NCBI RefSeq assembly: GCF_002776695.1
Contig: NZ_LFJC01000003.1
Span: 831,588 to 895,587 of the forward strand
Reading direction: 5' to 3'
From: Bradyrhizobium nitroreducens
GTDB taxonomy: Bacteria; Pseudomonadota; Alphaproteobacteria; Rhizobiales; Xanthobacteraceae
DNA: 64,000 nt
Shown here: positions 9,571-20,369 of the stretch, in pieces
Numbering within the stretch: position 1 is the first letter of the stretch
How the letters are laid out: each line of letters begins with the position of its first letter
Notes under the pieces: generated by a model
What the model saw: the letters and a program-made list of their open reading frames with translations, nothing else
The model's database searches: none
What the model was told of the DNA's origin: nothing
Translations under genes and position numbers: made by a program

Positions 9571-10629
9571 GTGAGAACATCGGAAGACCGCTCATTTCTC
9601 GTCTGGCTTGGCGTGATTACCCTCGCCTTCGGCTGGCTGCTTTGGCCGTTCTCTGGCGCCCTGTTGTGGGCCACCCTGCTGGCGATCATCTTCGCGCCTT
9701 TCTATCGACGCTGCCTGGAACCGTTTCCGGAATGGCGCAACGCTGCCGCACTTTCCACCGTGATCGTCGTGGTCGTCATGGTCCTGATCCCCGTCGGGGT
9801 CGTGATTGCTTCGCTCGTCGACCAGGGAGGCGAGCTCTATCAGCGCGTTCAGACTGGCGAGATCAATCTGGCTCATCCCCTGCAGCAACTGAAGGCGGCA
9901 CTGCCGGACTGGGCCGCGTCCTTGTCGGACCGCTTGGCCGGCATCGATCTGACGGCCCTGAAAGAACGCTTGTCGAGCCTGGTCGTCCCGGCCGGCCAGC
10001 AGCTGGCCGGGCACGCGATCAACATCGGTCAGCTGACGCTGGAGTTCGTCGCGAGCCTGCTTGTGATGCTGTACTTGCTGTTCTTCTTCCTGCGCGACGG
10101 TGACGAGCTGAACTTGCGTATCCGCGACGCGCTGCCGCTGCGAGCGAGCCACACCGCCAAGATCCTCGATGCGTTCACGCTTGCGGTTCGCGGCACGATC
10201 AAGGGGATCATCCTGGTTGCCATGATCCAGGGCGCACTCGGCGGCCTGATCTTCTGGCTGCTCGGCCTGACTGCGCCGCTGCTGGCCGGTGCCGTCATGG
10301 CGCTGCTTTCGCTTCTGCCGGTGGTCGGCTCCGCCATGGTCTGGGTTCCGGCCGGCCTCTATTTGCTCGTGTCAGGCGCCGTCACGAAGGGAATCATCCT
10401 GCTCGCTTTCGGGACCTTCGTGATCGGCCTTGCCGATAATTTTCTGCGCCCAATTCTGGTCGGACAGTCGATCCGGATGCCGAGCTATGTCGTGCTGCTC
10501 GCGACCCTGGGTGGCCTTGCGACCTTCGGAGCGAACGGCTTCGTCATCGGCCCGCTCGTCGCCGCAATGTTCCTGACCGCGTGGCAGATCTTCGTCGGCT
10601 CCAAGGAGCGTCAGGAGGCTAGCAAGTGA
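9571..10629 (+). CDS. AI-2E family transporter (TqsA/PerM-like permease)
   Basis: 352-residue polytopic inner-membrane protein. The GTG at 9571 is selected because GGAGGA sits at 9555-9560 with 10 bp spacing; an upstream in-frame TTG at 9505 would add an unlikely basic leader. Hydrophobic segments occur near residues 8-45, 65-90, 155-180 and throughout 205-340. The C-terminal GVLLPVVGSAMVW-like region (here LSLLPVVGSAMVWVPAGLY) and DNFLRPILVG are family hallmarks. Family members export autoinducer-2 or other small molecules, or act as Na+/H+ antiporters; the substrate cannot be predicted. Confidence 0.88.
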   Translation: MRTSEDRSFLVWLGVITLAFGWLLWPFSGALLWATLLAIIFAPFYRRCLEPFPEWRNAAALSTVIVVVVMVLIPVGVVIASLVDQGGELYQRVQTGEINLAHPLQQLKAALPDWAASLSDRLAGIDLTALKERLSSLVVPAGQQLAGHAINIGQLTLEFVASLLVMLYLLFFFLRDGDELNLRIRDALPLRASHTAKILDAFTLAVRGTIKGIILVAMIQGALGGLIFWLLGLTAPLLAGAVMALLSLLPVVGSAMVWVPAGLYLLVSGAVTKGIILLAFGTFVIGLADNFLRPILVGQSIRMPSYVVLLATLGGLATFGANGFVIGPLVAAMFLTAWQIFVGSKERQEASK

Positions 10630-10633
10630 CGTG

Positions 10634-10873
10634 TCAGGCGGCGTAAGCCATGAAGCGCGGCGCGGATAGCTTGTCAGGCGACCGCTGGGTTCCCTGGAAG
10701 AGGGTGTCTGTCTGCGCGGTCCGCTTGCAATGCGGGCAGACGAACAGATGCGCGATGATCGGAACCGGCTCGTCTGCGAGCAGCTCCGAGCGAAACCACC
10801 TCATCTCGATGTGGCAGTCCGGGCAGGTCGGCGCTTCAAGCTGCTCCGCAGCACTTCTGAGACGATCAACCAT
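10634..10873 (-). CDS. Small zinc-ribbon-like protein of unknown function
   Basis: 79-residue protein with two CxxC knuckles, TCPDCHIEM (about residues 16-24) and VCPHCKRTA (about 45-53), spaced as in a zinc ribbon. The ATG at 10873 is preferred over a start at 10936 because a GGGGGG stretch precedes it and the upstream part is not conserved-looking. It is convergent with the AI-2E transporter gene, whose stop is 4 bp away. The function is unknown; DNA, RNA or protein contacts are all possible for such ribbons. Confidence 0.65.
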   Translation of the reverse strand: MVDRLRSAAEQLEAPTCPDCHIEMRWFRSELLADEPVPIIAHLFVCPHCKRTAQTDTLFQGTQRSPDKLSAPRFMAYAA

Positions 10874-10960
10874 GGACCCCCCGCGTTTTCGAAGGTCATA
10901 GCCGAATACCTTTTGGCGGTCTGCAACAAAAGGCACCTTTGTCCGAACCGACCCGCGCCT

Positions 10961-11058
10961 TCTAGAGCATTTTCGGTTGAATCAGAACCGAAGCTCTAGA
11001 TTCTTGTTTTAACGCGTTTTCTTCACGCGAACCGGCGTCCACTTCGCTCGAAAACGCT
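10961..11058. repeat. Bradyrhizobium-type intergenic repeat (TCTAGAGCATTTTC...)
   Basis: About 98 bp that begins with TCTAGAGCATTTTCGGTTGA, has a partly inverted AGAACCGAAGCTCTAGA, and continues with ACGCGTTTTCTTCACGCG and CACTTCGCTCGAAAACGCT. I recognise this pattern as a repeat that recurs between genes in Bradyrhizobiaceae. The arms TCTAGAGC and GCTCTAGA pair. It lies downstream of coaA and upstream of the zinc-ribbon gene and may act as an mRNA end structure. Confidence 0.7.
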
Positions 11059-11072
11059 CCAGGCCGCCGCGA

Positions 11073-12029
11073 TCACAGACGTCTGAGCGCGACGCTCTCC
11101 ACCGCGTGATCCGCGCCCTTCTTCAGGATCAGTGTCGCACGCGGACGGGTCGGCAGGATGTTGTCCTCGAGATTGGCGAGGTTGGTGCGCTCCCAGATCG
11201 CCGTGGCGGTGGCGGTGGCCTCCTCGTCCGAGAGCAGCGCATAGCGGTTGAAATAGGACTTCGGATTGGTGAACGCGGTGTCTCGGAGCGCCAGGAAGCG
11301 CTTGATGTACCATTGCCGCAGCGCCGCCTCGTCGGCATCGATATAGACCGAGAAGTCGAAGAAGTCGGAGACCACGGGCACCGCCTTGCCGTCGCGCGGC
11401 AGCTTGCCGGTCTGCAGCACATTGACGCCCTCGACGATCAGGATGTCGGGCTGGTCGATCTCGGCCCATTCGTTCGGCACGATGTCGTAGGTCAGATGCG
11501 AATAGACCGGCGAGCGCACATGGCGGCGGCCGGACTTGATATCAGAGAGGAAGCTCAGGAGCAGCGGCAGGTCGTAACTCTCCGGAAAGCCCTTCTTCTG
11601 CAGGATGCCCTGCTGTTCGAGCAGAGCCTTCGGGTAAAGAAACCCGTCGGTGGTGATCAGTTCGACCTTCGGACGCGGCGACCAGCGCGCCAGCAAGGCC
11701 TGGAGCACGCGGGCCGTGGTGGATTTCCCGACGGCGACCGAACCGGCGACCCCGATGATGTAGGGCACCTTGCGGTCGCGGATGTTGAGAAACTGGCGCT
11801 CCGCGTAATACAGGCGCTGCATCGCATCGACATAGATCGAGAGCAGGCGCGACAACGGGAGATAAATATCCTCGACTTCCTTGAGATCGAGGCGGTCGTG
11901 CAGCGAGCGCAACCGGTCGAACTCGCCCGGCTCCAGCGTCATCGGCGTATCGTCACGCAGCCGCGCCCACTCTTCGCGGGTGTAAACGCGGTACGGATTA
12001 TACTGCTGCTCGGGTGCGCGGATATCCAT
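11073..12029 (-). CDS. coaA: Type I pantothenate kinase
   Basis: 318 residues, normal length for CoaA. The enzyme phosphorylates pantothenate with ATP, the first step of coenzyme A synthesis. Walker A is [15 protein letters not shown] near residue 92. TTDGFLYP near 125 and [11 protein letters not shown] near 175 (substrate pocket) are typical, and the C-terminal [19 protein letters not shown] is a family hallmark. It is the last gene of the his operon, 27 bp behind hisE. The CoaE enzyme of the same pathway is encoded at 24.3 kb. Confidence 0.97.
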   Translation of the reverse strand: MDIRAPEQQYNPYRVYTREEWARLRDDTPMTLEPGEFDRLRSLHDRLDLKEVEDIYLPLSRLLSIYVDAMQRLYYAERQFLNIRDRKVPYIIGVAGSVAVGKSTTARVLQALLARWSPRPKVELITTDGFLYPKALLEQQGILQKKGFPESYDLPLLLSFLSDIKSGRRHVRSPVYSHLTYDIVPNEWAEIDQPDILIVEGVNVLQTGKLPRDGKAVPVVSDFFDFSVYIDADEAALRQWYIKRFLALRDTAFTNPKSYFNRYALLSDEEATATATAIWERTNLANLEDNILPTRPRATLILKKGADHAVESVALRRL

Positions 12030-12056
12030 GACGCGACCTTTCCGTTAAGAGCTCGA

Positions 12057-12383
12057 CTAGCTGCCGCTCTTGCGAGACGCTTTCTCTTCCAACCCTGACA
12101 TATTCGTCCGCTTGTCCAGCGTCGCCTCGACCTCTTCCAGCTTTACGCCGCGGGCCTTGAGCAGGACAAGGAAATGATAGAGCAGGTCCGCGCTTTCGGC
12201 GATCAGATGCGCGCGATCGTTTTCGACTGCTGCGATTACGGTTTCGACTGCTTCCTCGCCGAACTTCTTGGCGCAATGCTCGGCACCCTTGTCCAGAAGC
12301 TTGCGGGTATAGGAGGCCTCGCCGCCGGCGGCGGCGCGGGCGTCGATGGTCTCGGCCAGATCGTGGATGGTAAAACGCGGCAT
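12057..12383 (-). CDS. hisE: Phosphoribosyl-ATP diphosphatase
   Basis: 108 residues. HisE hydrolyses phosphoribosyl-ATP to phosphoribosyl-AMP, the second step of histidine synthesis. The all-alpha MazG-like fold is indicated by KKFGEEAVETVIAA near residue 40 (metal-binding Glu residues) and ESADLLYHFLVLL near 62. ATG at 12383 (MPRFTIHDL) is chosen; the longer in-frame start at 12443 would run into the hisF-proximal spacer. It lies 78 bp after hisF. HisI is not in the window, so HisE is a separate protein here. Confidence 0.96.
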   Translation of the reverse strand: MPRFTIHDLAETIDARAAAGGEASYTRKLLDKGAEHCAKKFGEEAVETVIAAVENDRAHLIAESADLLYHFLVLLKARGVKLEEVEATLDKRTNMSGLEEKASRKSGS

Positions 12384-12461
12384 CGGACTTACTCGGACAC
12401 ACTTGAGGCCACGGAGGCCATTCCCCGCCGGCCTATGTAGCATTTTTGCGATCGGGAGTCG

Positions 12462-13235
12462 TCAGGCATCGAGGCGCATCGCCAGTCCACGCCGGGCCAT
12501 ATGCTCCTTGGCTTCGCGGATGGTGAATTCCCCGAAATGGAAGATCGAGGCCGCCAGCACGGCCGTGGCGTGTCCGTCGCGGATGCCGTCGACGAGGTGA
12601 TCGAGATTGCCGACGCCGCCCGAGGCGATCACCGGAACGGGAACGCTGTCGGCAATGGCCCGGGTCAGCGGGATGTCGAAACCCTGCCTGGTGCCGTCGC
12701 GATCCATCGAAGTGAGCAGGATTTCGCCGGCGCCGAGCGCGACCACTTCCTGGGCATATTCGATGGCGTCGATGCCGGTCGAGTTGCGGCCGCCATGGGT
12801 GAAGATCTCCCAGCGGTCGCCGCCGGGGCGCTTGACCCGCTTGGCGTCGATCGCGACCACGACGCACTGCTCGCCGAATTTCTCGGCCGCTTCCTTGACG
12901 AACTCGCGCCGCGACACGGCCGCGCTGTTGATCGAGACCTTGTCGGCGCCGGCGCGCAGCAGCGTCTTGATGTCGTTGACCTCACGCACGCCGCCGCCGA
13001 CGGTGACAGGCATGAAACAGGCCTCCGCGGTGCGGCGGACGACATCCAGCATGATGCCGCGGTTCTCGTGGGTGGCGGTGATGTCGAGGAAGGTGAGCTC
13101 GTCGGCGCCGGCGGCGTCATAGGCGATCGCGGCTTCGACGGGGTCGCCGGCATCCCGGAGATCGACGAAGTTGACGCCCTTGACGACGCGGCCGTCCTTG
13201 ACGTCGAGGCAGGGGATCACGCGCACCTTGAACAT
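12462..13235 (-). CDS. hisF: Imidazole glycerol phosphate synthase, cyclase subunit
   Basis: 257-residue TIM barrel that, with the HisH glutaminase, makes imidazole glycerol phosphate and AICAR. The catalytic aspartates are in [15 protein letters not shown] (residues 7-21) and [14 protein letters not shown] (about 172-185). [14 protein letters not shown] and [13 protein letters not shown] are the phosphate-binding loops. It begins 10 bp after hisA. Confidence 0.98.
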   Translation of the reverse strand: MFKVRVIPCLDVKDGRVVKGVNFVDLRDAGDPVEAAIAYDAAGADELTFLDITATHENRGIMLDVVRRTAEACFMPVTVGGGVREVNDIKTLLRAGADKVSINSAAVSRREFVKEAAEKFGEQCVVVAIDAKRVKRPGGDRWEIFTHGGRNSTGIDAIEYAQEVVALGAGEILLTSMDRDGTRQGFDIPLTRAIADSVPVPVIASGGVGNLDHLVDGIRDGHATAVLAASIFHFGEFTIREAKEHMARRGLAMRLDA

Positions 13236-13245
13236 CGGATGTCTC

Positions 13246-13992
13246 CTAGGCGGCGCGCGCGTTGCGGATCAGGGTGAGGGCGGCGGCGGGATCGAGCCGA
13301 CCGTCATAGAGCGCGCGGCCGGCGATCGCGCCGGCAAGTCTCGATGCGCGCGGCGTCAGCATCGCCTTGACGTCGTCGATCGAGGCGAGACCGCCGGAGG
13401 CGATCACGGGAATGGAGATGGCGTCGGCCAGCGCGATGGTCGCGTCCAGGTTCAGGCCCTTGAGCAGGCCGTCGCGCGCGATGTCGGTGAAGATGATGGC
13501 GGCGACGCCGGCATCCTCGAAACGCTGCGCGATTTCCAGCACCGTGACCTGCGAGGTCTCGGCCCAGCCTTCGACCGCGACCTTGCCGTCACGCGCATCC
13601 AGCCCGACCGCGACGCGGCCGGGAAATTTCTTCGCCGCCGCCTTCACCAGTTCAGGGTCGCGTACGGCGGCGGTGCCGATGATGACGCGGGTGATGCCCT
13701 TGTCGAGCCAGGCTTCGACGGTCTTGAGATCGCGAATGCCGCCGCCAAGCTGCACCGGGATCCTGATCGCCTTCAGCATCGCCTCGACGGCTTGCGCATT
13801 CACCGGCTTGCCGGCAAAGGCGCCGTCGAGGTCGACGACGTGGAGATACTCAAAGCCCTGCTCGACGAAGCTCTGCGCCTGCGCGGCCGGGTTGAGGTTG
13901 AACACGGTCGCGCGCGCCATGTCGCCTTGCTCCAGGCGCACGCACTGGCCGTTCTTGAGGTCAACAGCGGGGAAGAGAATCACGGTTTCCAT
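13246..13992 (-). CDS. hisA: ProFAR isomerase (phosphoribosylformimino-AICAR ribotide isomerase)
   Basis: 248-residue TIM barrel that isomerises ProFAR to PRFAR just before the HisFH step. The start ATG at 13992 gives [20 protein letters not shown] with the catalytic Asp in AVDLKNG. The second catalytic Asp is in [12 protein letters not shown] near residue 172. Phosphate loops are [12 protein letters not shown] and [12 protein letters not shown]. The first 13 bp overlap the end of hisH, so translation of the two is probably coupled. Confidence 0.97.
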   Translation of the reverse strand: METVILFPAVDLKNGQCVRLEQGDMARATVFNLNPAAQAQSFVEQGFEYLHVVDLDGAFAGKPVNAQAVEAMLKAIRIPVQLGGGIRDLKTVEAWLDKGITRVIIGTAAVRDPELVKAAAKKFPGRVAVGLDARDGKVAVEGWAETSQVTVLEIAQRFEDAGVAAIIFTDIARDGLLKGLNLDATIALADAISIPVIASGGLASIDDVKAMLTPRASRLAGAIAGRALYDGRLDPAAALTLIRNARAA

Positions 13993-14630
13993 CGCAAAAA
14001 GTTCGAGATCAGGGCCAATCCAAAACGCTGGCTCTTCTCGGGGTGGAATTGGGTGCCGATGGCGGTGTCCTTGGCGACGATCGCGGTGACGGGACCGCCG
14101 TATTCGGCGCGCGCGAGCACGTCCGCCTCGTTGGCGGCGTTGAGGTGGTAGGAGTGCACGAAATAAGCGTGCTGGCCCTTGGGGCCGAGCGGCAGCTTGT
14201 TCAGCACCGGATGCTCCTGCAGCAGGTCGAGCGTGTTCCAGCCCATGTGCGGGATCTTCAGGCTCTCGTCGCGCGGCGTGATCTTCTCGACGTCGCCGCC
14301 GATCCAGTTCAGGCCTTCGGTGATGACATGCTCCTTGCCGCGGCTTGCCATCAGCTGCATGCCGACGCAGATGCCGAAGAACGGCCGCGCCTTGACCCGC
14401 ACCGCTTCGGTGATCGCCTCGACCATGCCGTTGACGGCGTCGAGGCCGCGCCGGCAATCGGCAAACGCGCCGACGCCCGGCAGCACCAGGCGGTCGGCCT
14501 CGTAAGCCTGATCGGGATCGCTGGTGACAAAAACCTTTTGCGGATTTTCGAGACTGCGCGCGGCGCGCTCGAACGCCTTCGCTGCGGAATGCAGATTGCC
14601 GGAACCGTAATCGATGATGGCGACGCTCAT
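13980..14630 (-). CDS. hisH: Imidazole glycerol phosphate synthase, glutamine amidotransferase subunit
   Basis: 216-residue class I glutamine amidotransferase that supplies ammonia to HisF. The nucleophile Cys is in [12 protein letters not shown] near residue 88; the His and Glu of the triad are in [13 protein letters not shown] near the C-terminus. The ATG at 14630 ([12 protein letters not shown]) overlaps the stop of the upstream DUF2628 gene (ATGA type overlap), and its 3' end overlaps hisA. Confidence 0.97.
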   Translation of the reverse strand: MSVAIIDYGSGNLHSAAKAFERAARSLENPQKVFVTSDPDQAYEADRLVLPGVGAFADCRRGLDAVNGMVEAITEAVRVKARPFFGICVGMQLMASRGKEHVITEGLNWIGGDVEKITPRDESLKIPHMGWNTLDLLQEHPVLNKLPLGPKGQHAYFVHSYHLNAANEADVLARAEYGGPVTAIVAKDTAIGTQFHPEKSQRFGLALISNFLRWKP

Positions 14631-15157
14631 CTTGACCCTCCCGGTTCTGGAAACAACCCGATGATGCCGCCGGCCGGAATCGGCGGCGGGTTCGAGAATT
14701 GCTGACCCGGCGTATGGCGGGTCGGCGGCGGGCCGCCGCGATCGACGGCCCATTGATCGTTGACGATGCCGTGCTGCTTCTGGCTCCAGCGCTCGAAGAA
14801 GCGGCGCTCGGCGGTGTCCTCGTCGTCGGCAACCACCACGTCGAGCTGCCGCCATTTGCCGCGCGACAGCGTCCAGCGGCGCAGGCTCGAGGCCTCGAGG
14901 CCCGTCAGCAGGGCAACGATGAGATCGGCGAAGAAGATCGAAGAGCGACCGATACCGAGGCTGGACAAGCCCGCATTGAACGCGGCGACGAAGATCAGAT
15001 AGCCGATCAGCGCCAGCCAGAGCCGGTTCCACAGCAGCCAGAACGGTCCGAAGACCATCGCCCAGAAATGAAACCCGTCGCGCACGAACACGAACTTGTC
15101 GGTCGCGCGCAGATCGGCTCCGGCGGGGGAGGGAGCATGAACTGTATAGACAGGCAT
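14627..15157 (-). CDS. DUF2628 membrane protein inside the his operon
   Basis: 176-residue DUF2628 protein. The N-terminal part has [26 protein letters not shown], the usual DUF2628 hydrophobic core, then a second hydrophobic segment and a hydrophilic Pro-rich tail ending in FPEPGGSR. It is not a histidine biosynthetic enzyme. It overlaps hisH by 4 bp and follows hisB by 67 bp, so it is co-transcribed and coupled with histidine genes. The function is unknown. Confidence 0.85.
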   Translation of the reverse strand: MPVYTVHAPSPAGADLRATDKFVFVRDGFHFWAMVFGPFWLLWNRLWLALIGYLIFVAAFNAGLSSLGIGRSSIFFADLIVALLTGLEASSLRRWTLSRGKWRQLDVVVADDEDTAERRFFERWSQKQHGIVNDQWAVDRGGPPPTRHTPGQQFSNPPPIPAGGIIGLFPEPGGSR

Positions 15158-15224
15158 GGTGATGCCCCGTTCCTAGGGATTCAGTGATACCGCAAGCGGC
15201 GAATGCCGCCGCCGGCCGGAAACG

Positions 15225-15818
15225 TCAGCCGCCGAGCGAGCCCTTGGTCGACGGGATCTCGCCCGCCGCCTTCGGGTCGATCGCGACGGCGGTGCGCAGC
15301 GCCCGCGCCAGACCTTTGAAGCAGGACTCGGCGATATGGTGGCTGTTATCGCCATATAGGGTCTCGACGTGGAGAGTCACGCCGGCGTTCATGGCGAAGG
15401 CCTGGAACCACTCGCGCACCAGCTCCGTGTCGAATTCGCCGATCTTGTCGCGGGGAAAATCGGCCTTGAACACCAGGAACGGGCGGCCCGAGATGTCGAT
15501 GACCACGCGCGACAGCGTCTCGTCCATGGGCATGTGGATGCCGGCATAGCGGGTGATGCCCGCCATGTTGCCGAGCGCCTGCTTGACCGCCTGGCCGAGC
15601 GCGATGCCAGTGTCTTCGGTGGTATGGTGATAATCAATGTGCAGATCGCCGACCGCCTTGACCGTGAGGTCGATGCGGGAATGGCGGGCGAGAAGATCGA
15701 GCATATGGTCGAAAAAGCCGATGCCGGTCGCGATATTGGCCACGCCGGTGCCATCGAGGTTCACGGAGACCTCGATGTCGGTTTCCTTGGTCTTGCGCTT
15801 GATCGTCGCGGTGCGCAT
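15225..15818 (-). CDS. hisB: Imidazoleglycerol-phosphate dehydratase
   Basis: 197 residues, a monofunctional HisB without the phosphatase domain. Metal-binding motifs are visible in both half-repeats: [14 protein letters not shown] (residues 34-47) and [18 protein letters not shown] (about 63-80), then [11 protein letters not shown] and [19 protein letters not shown] near the C-terminus. It is the first gene of the minus-strand operon hisB-DUF2628-hisH-hisA-hisF-hisE-coaA. The 190-bp gap to the divergent hslV gene holds both promoters. Confidence 0.98.
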   Translation of the reverse strand: MRTATIKRKTKETDIEVSVNLDGTGVANIATGIGFFDHMLDLLARHSRIDLTVKAVGDLHIDYHHTTEDTGIALGQAVKQALGNMAGITRYAGIHMPMDETLSRVVIDISGRPFLVFKADFPRDKIGEFDTELVREWFQAFAMNAGVTLHVETLYGDNSHHIAESCFKGLARALRTAVAIDPKAAGEIPSTKGSLGG

Positions 15819-16008
15819 TGAAACTGGCTCTCATCCTGGCTCGGGGCCGAAAACGCCGGTCTTTTAACAGCCAAATGACGCCTTCGCTACCGCGGGATCG
15901 CCTTGGCTGGGCGGCACTTCCACCTATGGTGACCGAAATTGGGGCCGGAGCGGCCCGTTGTGCCCTCAGCTCCGACCGCCTAAATCAGGCCGGACAGTGA
16001 GGTACTTC

Positions 16009-16569
16009 ATGCAGGATTCCAAGAACAGCTCGCCGGGCTGGCACGGCACTACGATCTTGACCGTCCGCAAGGGCGGCAAGGTGGTGGTTGGCGGCGACGG
16101 CCAGGTCTCGATCGGCCAGACCGTCATCAAGTCCAACGCCAAGAAGGTCCGGAAACTCGGCAAGGGCGACGTGATCGGCGGCTTTGCCGGTGCCACCGCC
16201 GACGCCTTCACCCTGTTCGAGCGGCTGGAAGCCAAGCTCGAGCAATATCCGGGGCAGCTGACCCGGGCCGCGGTCGAGCTCGCCAAGGATTGGCGTACCG
16301 ACCGCTATCTGCGGCGGCTGGAGGCCATGATGATCGTGGCCGACAAGGACGTCTCCCTGGTGCTGACAGGCACCGGCGACGTACTCGAGCCCGAGGCCGG
16401 CGTGATGGCGATCGGCTCCGGCGGCAATTACGCGCTGGCGGCGGCCCGAGCCCTGCTCGACACCGACAAGGACGCCGAGGCCATCGTCCGCCGCTCCATG
16501 GACATCGCCGCCGACATCTGCGTCTACACCAACCGGAATTTGACCATCGAGAGCCTGGCGACCGGGTAG
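16009..16569 (+). CDS. hslV: HslV peptidase subunit of the HslUV protease
   Basis: 186 residues. HslV is the threonine peptidase of the two-component ATP-dependent HslUV protease in the cytoplasm. The start ATG at 16009 follows GTGAGG. A short propeptide precedes the expected N-terminal catalytic Thr in [15 protein letters not shown] (about residues 12-26). [14 protein letters not shown] near residue 140 and DICVYTN are typical. The partner hslU follows after one intervening gene. The spacer upstream contains a weak heat-shock-like promoter (15902-15928), which I consider only suggestive. Confidence 0.97.
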   Translation: MQDSKNSSPGWHGTTILTVRKGGKVVVGGDGQVSIGQTVIKSNAKKVRKLGKGDVIGGFAGATADAFTLFERLEAKLEQYPGQLTRAAVELAKDWRTDRYLRRLEAMMIVADKDVSLVLTGTGDVLEPEAGVMAIGSGGNYALAAARALLDTDKDAEAIVRRSMDIAADICVYTNRNLTIESLATG

Positions 16570-16660
16570 AGGATCCATCCGTGGACGGGGAGCGTAGCTC
16601 TGGGCTCGATCTAACCTCTCCCGCTTGCGAGCGGGAGAGGGAGCACAATGCTGCTCGGGC

Positions 16661-17275
16661 ATGACACTCGCGCCCGAGAGCACCAAGACAGCGATCCCTC
16701 CAGCCTACTGGGTCGGCATCGCGCTGTTGCTGCTGGCGCTGCAGGCCGCGATCCTGTTCGCGATGGGGCGGGTGCCGATCTGCACCTGCGGCTATGTCAA
16801 GCTGTGGCACGGCGTGGTGAACAGCTCGGAGAACTCCCAGCACATCGCCGACTGGTACACCTTCTCGCACATCCTGCACGGCTTTCTGTTCTACGGCCTG
16901 ACCTGGCTGCTGTTCGTGCGCATGCCGTTCCTGTCCTTGTCGTGGCCGACGCGGTTGATCATCGCCATGCTGATCGAAGGCGCCTGGGAGATCGTCGAGA
17001 ACTCGCCGTTCATCATCGAGCGCTACCGCGCCGGCACGATCTCGCTGGATTATTTCGGCGACAGCATCGTCAATTCGGTCTCCGACAATCTGGCCATGAT
17101 GCTCGGGTTCCTCGTCGCGCGCGTTCTGCCCGTATCGGCGACGATCCTGATCGGCCTCGCCTTCGAGCTCATGCTGGCGCTCCACATTCGCGACAATCTG
17201 ACGCTCAACATCCTGATGCTGATCCATCCGATCGAGGCCGTGAAGCAATGGCAGTCGGGTCCGCCCATCATCTGA
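16661..17275 (+). CDS. DUF2585 (UPF0314) membrane protein
   Basis: 204-residue integral membrane protein of the DUF2585/UPF0314 family. The ATG at 16661 gives a 20-residue leader, a membrane segment (about 18-38), a conserved [11 protein letters not shown] loop, [16 protein letters not shown], and [15 protein letters not shown], which are hallmarks of the family. Three more hydrophobic segments follow. It is located between hslV and hslU on the same strand (91 bp and 49 bp spacers), so it is likely to be expressed with the protease. No function is known. Confidence 0.85.
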   Translation: MTLAPESTKTAIPPAYWVGIALLLLALQAAILFAMGRVPICTCGYVKLWHGVVNSSENSQHIADWYTFSHILHGFLFYGLTWLLFVRMPFLSLSWPTRLIIAMLIEGAWEIVENSPFIIERYRAGTISLDYFGDSIVNSVSDNLAMMLGFLVARVLPVSATILIGLAFELMLALHIRDNLTLNILMLIHPIEAVKQWQSGPPII

Positions 17276-17324
17276 CCGAAAAAGCGACTTGTCCTTGGCC
17301 GCCTCCCGCCCTAGCTAGACAGAC

Positions 17325-18629
<1,305 letters not shown>

Positions 18630-18657
18630 TTTGGAGCGGTCACGCTATTGATGCGGC

Positions 18658-19782
18658 GTGACCGTACGCATCCTGCAAAACCCCTGGCGTCTGCTGCTCG
18701 CGATCAACGCGGCGGTGATCGCCGGCGTGTTCATTCACAAGATCCAGCTGCCGCCTTACGTCCCCTATATCCATCTCCTGGTCGACTATCATCTCGGCTT
18801 CATCAAGCGCGCGCTGATCGGCGCGGTCATCGCATTGTTCACCGACAAGGTGCCGGTGTGGCTGGTATTCGCGATCGGCGGGGTGACGTGGCTGGTGACG
18901 CTGGCGCTTTTCCTGAGGCTCTTTCAGAGAACGTTCGGGTTCACCGCGAAGACGCTGCCGCTGTTCGTCTTCATCGCGGGCTCGCCGTTCTTCCTGAAGA
19001 ACTTCATGCACACGCTCGGCCATTTCGACATCTATGGCTGCGCACTGGCGATCGTCCTGCTGCTGATGCCGGCGGGTTCGCTGCTGTTTGTTGCCACGGC
19101 CGCGCTGTTCTCGGTCATTCTCGTGCTGATCCACCACATTCATCTCCTGATGTATGTGCCGACGATCGTCACCATCGTCGTGATCAGGCACTACCTCGCC
19201 TATGGCTGCAACCGCAGCAACGTCGCCTTCGGCATCGGCGCCCTCGGCCTCGTCTCCGCGCTGTTCTTCGCGGCGCAATTCTGGGGAACGATGCCGATCC
19301 CGGAGGCGGATTTCGTCGCATATCTGAAGACGCGTATGGCCGATCCTTCCCGCACGGATCTGCTGCAATTCGCCTACATCTGGTACCAGCCGCTGGCGAA
19401 GGAGATTTCGGACACCTGGGGCCGGCTGCCGCACAACAGCCTCGGCGTGCCCGTGTTCGCAGCTCTGATCTGGCTGCACACGCCGCTGTGGCGTTTCTTT
19501 GCCGACCTGATCGGCGCGCTCGCGAGCGATCTGCACAGGCGGTTCGTCATCGCAGCGCTGGTCGGCGTCAGCCTCGCCTATCTCGTGATGTTCGCGATGG
19601 TGTTCGACTATTCGCGCTGGATCTCGAACTGGGCGGTCTGCATGTTCCTGATCCTGCATGCGGTGAAGATGCTGCCGGCCGCGCGGGACACTGCGCTGAT
19701 TCCGGCGGAGGATCGCCGCACGAACATCTTCGGCCTGATCATCACGTTGATCCCGCGCGTCGGAATCATCCGGCCGTTCTAA
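18658..19782 (+). CDS. Polytopic membrane protein of unknown function
   Basis: 374 residues with a GTG start at 18658 and about nine hydrophobic segments spread over the whole length (for example residues 11-27, 65-86, 117-165, 185-205, 260-285, 295-318, 322-345). Basic residues between segments follow the positive-inside rule. The short motif LVDYHLGFIKRALIG near residue 41 and HIHLLMYVPT near 160 may be functional, but I do not recognise a family. It follows hslU by 28 bp and is convergent with the Smr gene (4 bp overlap). Confidence 0.75.
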   Translation: MTVRILQNPWRLLLAINAAVIAGVFIHKIQLPPYVPYIHLLVDYHLGFIKRALIGAVIALFTDKVPVWLVFAIGGVTWLVTLALFLRLFQRTFGFTAKTLPLFVFIAGSPFFLKNFMHTLGHFDIYGCALAIVLLLMPAGSLLFVATAALFSVILVLIHHIHLLMYVPTIVTIVVIRHYLAYGCNRSNVAFGIGALGLVSALFFAAQFWGTMPIPEADFVAYLKTRMADPSRTDLLQFAYIWYQPLAKEISDTWGRLPHNSLGVPVFAALIWLHTPLWRFFADLIGALASDLHRRFVIAALVGVSLAYLVMFAMVFDYSRWISNWAVCMFLILHAVKMLPAARDTALIPAEDRRTNIFGLIITLIPRVGIIRPF

Positions 19783-20369
19783 GACCTCGCCCGTCTGATC
19801 CGCACATACAGCGCGCCCTCGCCGCCGTGGCCGATATGCGCGGTCTCGAAGCCGACGACGAAAGCGCGGAATTCCGGCAGGCTCAGCCATTCCGGCACCT
19901 GGCGGCGCAGCACGCCGCTTTCGCCGCCGGTTCTTCCCTTGCCGGTGATGACGAGCACGAAGGTCAGTCCATCATGATGGGCGCGGTGCAGGAAGCCGGT
20001 CAGTGCGCGATGGGCGCGCGTCTGGGTCATGCCGTGCAGATCGAGCCGCGCCTCGATCTCGCTGCGGCCGCGCGACAATTTCGCGCGCTCGCGCTTGCCG
20101 AGCGGCGCCAAGGGCGGGACCGGCGGTTTCGTGACCCGCGGCGCCGGCGCAGTGGCAACCGGTCTTGCCGGCGACGAAGGCCGGGTCACCGGAGCCGCCA
20201 GTGAAGGTGCGGCAGGCGGCGCGGCGTGCGCCTTGGCCGTGCGAAGCTTCCTGAGCGGCTTGACCTGTTTGGCGACGCTGTCCCACAGCGCGCGCTCCTC
20301 CTCGCTCAGCGCGCGGCGACGCGGCGAGGGGCGAGGCTCCAGCACGGGCGGACGGGACGATCGCTTCAT
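19779..20369 (-). CDS. Smr domain protein (MutS2 C-terminal-like)
   Basis: 196 residues. The N-terminal half is basic and Pro/Ala-rich (RRRALSEEERALWDSVAKQV near 17-36). The C-terminal 100 residues are an Smr domain with LDLHGMTQTRAHRAL (hallmark DLHG) and ITGKGRTGGESGVLRRQVPEW (hallmark TGxG). Smr domains nick or bind branched DNA, or in some bacteria cleave RNA at stalled ribosomes. It overlaps the end of mltA by 4 bp, so both are probably one transcript. Confidence 0.9.
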   Translation of the reverse strand: MKRSSRPPVLEPRPSPRRRALSEEERALWDSVAKQVKPLRKLRTAKAHAAPPAAPSLAAPVTRPSSPARPVATAPAPRVTKPPVPPLAPLGKRERAKLSRGRSEIEARLDLHGMTQTRAHRALTGFLHRAHHDGLTFVLVITGKGRTGGESGVLRRQVPEWLSLPEFRAFVVGFETAHIGHGGEGALYVRIRRARS

